A stretch of 64,000 bases of DNA, from contig NZ_OLMR01000005.1 of NCBI RefSeq assembly GCF_900291955.1, positions 62,001-126,000 of the forward strand, in the 5' to 3' direction. Shown here piece by piece: positions 59,881 through 64,000 of this stretch (positions are counted from its first letter, which is position 1; each line of letters starts with the position of its first letter). The notes below the pieces were generated by a model. That model made no database searches, was not told the origin of the DNA, and saw only the letters and a list, made by a program, of their open reading frames with translations. Source of the DNA: Pseudoruminococcus massiliensis. Lineage in GTDB: Bacteria > Bacillota > Clostridia > Oscillospirales > Acutalibacteraceae. The position numbers and the translations under genes were made by a program.

Positions 59881-62393
59881 TGAAAAGTTATTTATACCTT
59901 ACTAAAAAATATATAAAATCATATCCGAAACGGTGTATAGGCATAGTTTTATGTATATCATTATTCTTATTTGCTTTTCTTACTATTCTTTGGTACAGTA
60001 ATAGTTTTAAATATTCTCTTGTAGAAAATTATAAAATAGAAGAAGGTGGTGTTTATGAATCAATTCAATTTTATGTAGACCAAGAGAATTTTAGAGAAAA
60101 GGAATCTCAATTAGTTGAAGAAAAAGCAGGAATTATAAGTGGAATTTGGGAAGTTGAAAGTAAAAGCCCTTCGGATATTTGGATAGGAAATATAAATGAC
60201 AATGTAAGTACGCTTTTATCATTACATTTTGAATCTGGAAGAATGCCAAAATCTGAGAATGAAATTGCAATAGAACAAGGTACATATGATATTCTTGGAT
60301 TGAAAAGTAAAATAGGAGATAAGGTAGAACTTGAAATTAAAAATTCATATGGAAACACAGAAAAGAAAAGCTTTATATTGACTGGAATTATAAAGAATTT
60401 TTCAAATAAAATAAAATTGCACTATGACTATCAAAGTGAAAAACTTTTATTTCCATCAATATTAACAACAAATAGTAAAGCTTCACCAAAGTATATACAT
60501 ATAATAGCAGCTGAAAACTCATTTTTGATAAGAAATATTTCAAGTAAAAGTGTATACTATAATGATTCTCAACAAATGATTTCTTCTAAAATGGTTGCTA
60601 ATAATTTAATTTTAATGCCAGTAAAGATATTTTTTGTACTCACTACGATTATGGGAATAGTATCAATTTCTTTATATTTCTTTAAAGAACAAGAACGATA
60701 TTTGAATTTACTTAGATGTATAGGTTTTTCAAAGAAGAAATCAAGAAAATTATTACTTATTCAGGGATTTTTTATATGGTTAAGTTCCTTGATTATTTCA
60801 AGTGTTGCGTCAATATTGGTGCTACTATTATTACAATTTATATCGTCTTTTTCGTCGCAATACTTATTCTTAAATTTAAGCATTTTAGATTTGATTATAG
60901 TTGCCTTGCTTAGTGCAGTATTGATTTTTATTTCGTTCAATATTTTGCTCGCTCGTTTTTATAAAAATGCACCTTTAAGAGAAGCAATATATGTATCTAA
61001 AAAACAGATAAAATCTCAAACTAAATTAAAGCGTTGTTGGCATAAAGCATATGGAAGAAGATATAAACTACAAAATTTTACTTGTGTTATGTTGGTAATG
61101 TTTTGTGTTGGAATGTCAATATTTGGTTCGTTTGTTCCGTTATTTAATGCAAGAGGAAGTTCATTTGATGCTGATAATCCAGAGTATTTTAGACAAAACG
61201 CAGATTATTCTTTGCATATGATGGGTGGAGGAAGCTTTGCAAAAATTTATTATATAAATTTACCTGTAGGTTGTGGTGTATCACATAAAATAGCAGATGA
61301 GATAGCATCGGATAAAAGAATAAATGTTTTAGAAGCGTCTGTTTCTAATCTTATTGTACCTTTTTTCTTAACTTCTCAAAATCCTGATAATAAGCTTTTA
61401 TATAAGTATGTTGTTGAGGCGAAAAATGATGGTTATAATTATATTTTTGAACATGAGCGTACAAATGAAATGATTAAGCTTGCAGGCGGTGACAGCAGCA
61501 AGGATAGCTTGGTTGCACTTTCTGTTAAATGGCAGTCATATGATTCAGTGTTAAATAATATAAATGAATTTGCTAATGGTAAAATTGATGAAAAAAATTA
61601 TAAGAATGGCGTTGAAATAATAGCACCTGATTATTTATGTTCAGTCGGTGATGAATTCACTATGGTTATTCCTATAGCCGATGCAGAAGCAACAGAACAG
61701 AATATAGAAGAACATATCAAATTTAAAACAGCTAAGGTTAAAGTTGCAGCAACATATTCTAAGGAGCAATACAACAGTGATAAACTCATTATATCTACGG
61801 AATATCTTTTTTCGATTTATCCAGACTTGAATTATGAAAATATTATTTTAGAAAATCTTGACCATAATGATAGTGTATGGGTGAATGAGCTTGAAAATAA
61901 TCTCGAAAATTTGGAAGGAATTTCTGTTGGTGTAAGATATGATAACTATGCAAAGATGCAGAGGGAATTTTATGACCAAGTGAATCTGGAAACATTGCAA
62001 ATTATCGTTAGTGTGTTTATATTTATAGTAATAATTTTAATAGCGATTGTTTTTTCAAGCTATGTTCAGGTTCGCTCAAATCTTAAAAGTTATATTATGA
62101 TGAGGGCGATAGGAGCGAGAATAGAAACTGTACAAAAATTGATTATCAATGAAATAAATCGTACATTGACTACCGGAATTATATTAGGAACTATTTTGGG
62201 CGGTGCAGTAGTAGTGTTTTTCTCTATACTTGGTAGCAATATCAAATTATGGGATATATATCTTTTCTATGTCGTACCTGTTTTTATAGCAACTGTAATC
62301 TTGCTCTATTTCGGAAGTAGAATAGCAGTAAAACGAGCAGTTCGTTCTATGATTAACCAAAATATAATTGAAAAGCTGAATACTGTAGAATAA
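59880..62393 (+). CDS. FtsX-like ABC transporter permease
   Basis: 837 residues. One helix near 18-37 is followed by an extracytoplasmic domain (about 40-240). Then come a first FtsX block (about 245-365, RYLNLLRCIGFSKKKSRKLL), a helix near 395-415, a second large extracellular domain, and a last FtsX block (about 705-825, SYIMMRAIGARIETVQKLII). This long two-domain form resembles antimicrobial-peptide or lantibiotic resistance permeases. Codon use is AT-rich (many ATA, AAA, TTA) compared with the housekeeping genes, hinting at horizontal acquisition. No two-component genes are adjacent. Confidence 0.88.
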   Translation: MKSYLYLTKKYIKSYPKRCIGIVLCISLFLFAFLTILWYSNSFKYSLVENYKIEEGGVYESIQFYVDQENFREKESQLVEEKAGIISGIWEVESKSPSDIWIGNINDNVSTLLSLHFESGRMPKSENEIAIEQGTYDILGLKSKIGDKVELEIKNSYGNTEKKSFILTGIIKNFSNKIKLHYDYQSEKLLFPSILTTNSKASPKYIHIIAAENSFLIRNISSKSVYYNDSQQMISSKMVANNLILMPVKIFFVLTTIMGIVSISLYFFKEQERYLNLLRCIGFSKKKSRKLLLIQGFFIWLSSLIISSVASILVLLLLQFISSFSSQYLFLNLSILDLIIVALLSAVLIFISFNILLARFYKNAPLREAIYVSKKQIKSQTKLKRCWHKAYGRRYKLQNFTCVMLVMFCVGMSIFGSFVPLFNARGSSFDADNPEYFRQNADYSLHMMGGGSFAKIYYINLPVGCGVSHKIADEIASDKRINVLEASVSNLIVPFFLTSQNPDNKLLYKYVVEAKNDGYNYIFEHERTNEMIKLAGGDSSKDSLVALSVKWQSYDSVLNNINEFANGKIDEKNYKNGVEIIAPDYLCSVGDEFTMVIPIADAEATEQNIEEHIKFKTAKVKVAATYSKEQYNSDKLIISTEYLFSIYPDLNYENIILENLDHNDSVWVNELENNLENLEGISVGVRYDNYAKMQREFYDQVNLETLQIIVSVFIFIVIILIAIVFSSYVQVRSNLKSYIMMRAIGARIETVQKLIINEINRTLTTGIILGTILGGAVVVFFSILGSNIKLWDIYLFYVVPVFIATVILLYFGSRIAVKRAVRSMINQNIIEKLNTVE

Positions 62394-62590
62394 ATTGAAA
62401 AAATTTTTATTTTATATGAAATTTTAAGGTTTATCTAAGGTTCGACAGATAGAATGTATTCATAGCAAATGAGCTGTGAATATAAAAATAACTCGGCTAT
62501 ACATAAGAGTTGATGCCATAGCAATAGTTATGACTGAGCCAACGACTCTATGCTCGTGACAATAGCCCCACAGCATTATATAATATATTA
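62394..62590. other. Intergenic region after the permease gene
   Basis: About 200 bp. ATTCATAGC (62458-62466) pairs with GCTGTGAAT (62473-62481), and CATAAGAGTTG (from 62502) partly pairs with CGACTCTATG (from 62542), so some folded RNA is possible. Otherwise nothing is recognised. A minus-strand frame over it is not supported. Confidence 0.35.
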
Positions 62591-62635
62591 CTAAGGCACA
62601 GTCTAAATTGGCAGACTGTGCCTTAGACAATTTTA
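62591..62635 (+). terminator. Terminator before the MATE gene
   Basis: CTAAGGCACAGTCT (62591-62604) pairs perfectly with AGACTGTGCCTTAG (62613-62626), followed by ACAATTTTA. It ends the ABC exporter transcript. Confidence 0.78.
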
Positions 62636-62643
62636 TAGGAAAT

Positions 62644-62671
62644 TTGCAAATCTTGAATTTAATGCTATAAT
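62644..62671 (+). promoter_or_regulatory. Sigma-A promoter of the MATE gene
   Basis: TTGCAA (62644-62649), a 16-base spacer and TATAAT (62666-62671), 38 bp upstream of the start codon. Confidence 0.7.
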
Positions 62672-62709
62672 GAAAATAAGTTTCATTATGATTTGGGAGA
62701 ATAGTTGAA

Positions 62710-64000
62710 GTGCAAAGAAATCTAACCAAAGGCCCTATTACAATAAACATCTTACTTTTTGCTTTGCCTTTAATGTTTGGAAATCTATTACAGCAAATGT
62801 ATAATATTGCTGATACATGGGTTGTTGGCAGATATTTAGGTTCAGACGCTTTGGCGGCAGTAGGTTCATCATATACTCTTATGACTTTCTTAACCTCAAT
62901 AATTATTGGTCTTTGTATGGGTAGTGGAGCGGCTATTTCTATGCAATATGGGAGCGGAGATAGCAAGAAAATGCGTCAAAGTGTTTTTATGTCATTCTGC
63001 TTGATTGCTGGAATATCTATTGCTTTGAATATTATTGTATATATTGGAATGGATTTTATACTTTGGGCTTTGCAAATTCCAAATGAAATTCAAGCTATGA
63101 TGAGAGATTATCTTGAAATAATCTTTTTAGGTATTACAGCAACATTTATATATAATTACTTTGCAAATTTGCTTAGAGCGATTGGAAATTCTGTTCTTCC
63201 ATTGGTGTTTCTTGCAGTTTCTGCTGTATTGAATGTTGTATTAGATTTAGTATGTGTTCTTGTATTCAACTGGGGAGTTAAGGGTGCAGCAATAGCAACT
63301 GTCTTTTCGGAGTTTATTTCTGCAATAGGTATAGCTATATATACTTTCAAGAGATTTAAACAGCTTATTCCTGAAAAAGAGGATATGAAGTGGAATAGAA
63401 ATAATCTTTCTGCTATATTAAATCTTTCGGTTATGACGAGCTTGCAACAGTCGATTATGAATTTTGGTATTCTGATGGTACAAGGACTTGTAAATAGCTT
63501 TGGAACAGTAATTATGGCAGCTTTTGCGGCGGCTGTAAAGATAGATTCCTTTGCATATATGCCCGTACAGGATTTTGGAAATGCTTTTTCTACATATGTT
63601 GCTCAGAATTATGGTGCAGGCAAGCAAGAACGAATCCGTAAGGGAATAAAAAGTGCCTTTGTTACTTCAGCAATTTTTTGTGCTATAATAAGTTTGTTGG
63701 TGATAGTTTTTGCAAAACCGCTTATGTGCATATTTATAAATCCAGAGGAAACAGAAATTATTTCAGCTGGTGTTATATATTTGTGCATAGAGGGTTCGTG
63801 CTATATTGGAATTGGAATACTATTTTTACTATATGGCTATTATCGTGCAGTAAATAAGCCATTTATGTCGGTGGTGCTGACAGTAATTTCATTAGGTACA
63901 AGGGTTCTTTTAGCATATATTCTTTCAGCAATTCCTGCGATAGGCGTTATAGGAATTTGGGTATCTGTACCTATTGGTTGGGCATTGGCGGATATAACAG
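62710..64000 (+). CDS. MATE family efflux transporter (3' end outside window)
   Basis: 430 codons are visible from a GTG start at 62710, nine bases after GGGAGA; the frame is open to the window edge. It starts QRNLTKGPITINILLFALPL, then MFGNLLQQMYNIADTWVVGR, the standard MATE opening. AAAVKIDSFAYMPVQDFGNA and FSTYVAQNYGAGK form the conserved second-half motif. There are about eleven membrane helices so far. It exports cationic drugs or other metabolites by Na+ or H+ antiport; the substrate is unknown. Confidence 0.93.
   Translation, partial: MQRNLTKGPITINILLFALPLMFGNLLQQMYNIADTWVVGRYLGSDALAAVGSSYTLMTFLTSIIIGLCMGSGAAISMQYGSGDSKKMRQSVFMSFCLIAGISIALNIIVYIGMDFILWALQIPNEIQAMMRDYLEIIFLGITATFIYNYFANLLRAIGNSVLPLVFLAVSAVLNVVLDLVCVLVFNWGVKGAAIATVFSEFISAIGIAIYTFKRFKQLIPEKEDMKWNRNNLSAILNLSVMTSLQQSIMNFGILMVQGLVNSFGTVIMAAFAAAVKIDSFAYMPVQDFGNAFSTYVAQNYGAGKQERIRKGIKSAFVTSAIFCAIISLLVIVFAKPLMCIFINPEETEIISAGVIYLCIEGSCYIGIGILFLLYGYYRAVNKPFMSVVLTVISLGTRVLLAYILSAIPAIGVIGIWVSVPIGWALADIT

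Noticed and set aside
62460-62966. 168-codon minus-strand frame over the MATE start and upstream gap
   Set aside because: It crosses the MATE promoter, RBS and start on the other strand, and most of it is antisense to conserved MATE motifs; only its last 40 codons are in non-coding DNA.
1-64000. tRNA, rRNA, tmRNA or 6S RNA genes
   Set aside because: No cloverleaf with a TTCGAATC-type arm or other standard RNA signature was seen in any intergenic gap; small RNAs cannot be excluded by eye.

Overview
The window looks like a chromosomal segment of an AT-rich, endospore-forming, anaerobic Clostridia member, most likely of the Oscillospiraceae/Ruminococcus type. This is inferred from gene content: sipL-spoIVA, yabP-yabQ, yunB, spoIIAA-spoIIAB-sigF, pdaA, hprK, whiA, rapZ and an ECF transporter core. 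No rRNA, tRNA, CRISPR array, prophage or intact insertion sequence was seen. The only IS trace is a short IS1182-like transposase remnant near 38 kb.

Layout. 0-3.3 kb: the end of a RidA gene, then a coat-morphogenesis pair (sipL-like, spoIVA) behind a sigma-E-like promoter. 3.3-9.9 kb: a structured leader with a 6-codon ORF, followed by an amino-acid ABC importer, a cytidylate-kinase-like protein, a class III aminotransferase and an iron alcohol dehydrogenase, probably one catabolic unit. 10.3-18 kb: hprK-murB-rapZ-whiA (yvcK is missing from its usual place) and dnaE. 18.2-22.7 kb: mazG-hup-rqcP-yabP-yabQ-mntP-yunB. 22.7-30.7 kb: a GH13 enzyme, trmB, an FG-GAP-like lipoprotein, a two-component system with a small RHH-like protein between its genes, a DUF1385 protein and prmC. 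31-37.8 kb: recA-recX-rimO-pgsA and a 940-residue MORN-repeat protein. 38.1-52.8 kb, mostly minus strand: RsmF-like methyltransferase, truA/ecfT/ecfA2/ecfA1/RlmI-like operon, glmM, ruvB, ruvA, ruvC, an operon of pdaA and a superoxide dismutase, and aroB. 53-64 kb: the spoIIA operon, galE-NUDIX-PHP phosphatase, small proteins, an SDR enzyme, a LolD/MacB-type ABC exporter and the start of a MATE exporter that runs off the window.

The most unusual feature is a family of intergenic mosaic repeats (about ten copies, one per 6 kb). They are built from interchangeable short perfect hairpins. Several modules keep the loop while the stem changes on both sides, so pairing is preserved. Copies often begin within a few bases of a stop codon. 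They split operons that are normally compact (rqcP/yabP, ruvA/ruvB) and sit between the recA promoter and its start codon. The array between ruvA and ruvB is a fresh 218-bp tandem triplication.

Two other regulatory regions stand out. The leader before the amino-acid importer (3.8-4.15 kb) has two hairpins whose arms can re-pair with each other around a MSKICF mini-ORF. Upstream of galE, a consensus sigma-A promoter lies between two identical 15-bp operator-like sites exactly 63 bp apart, followed by a possible three-way-junction RNA.
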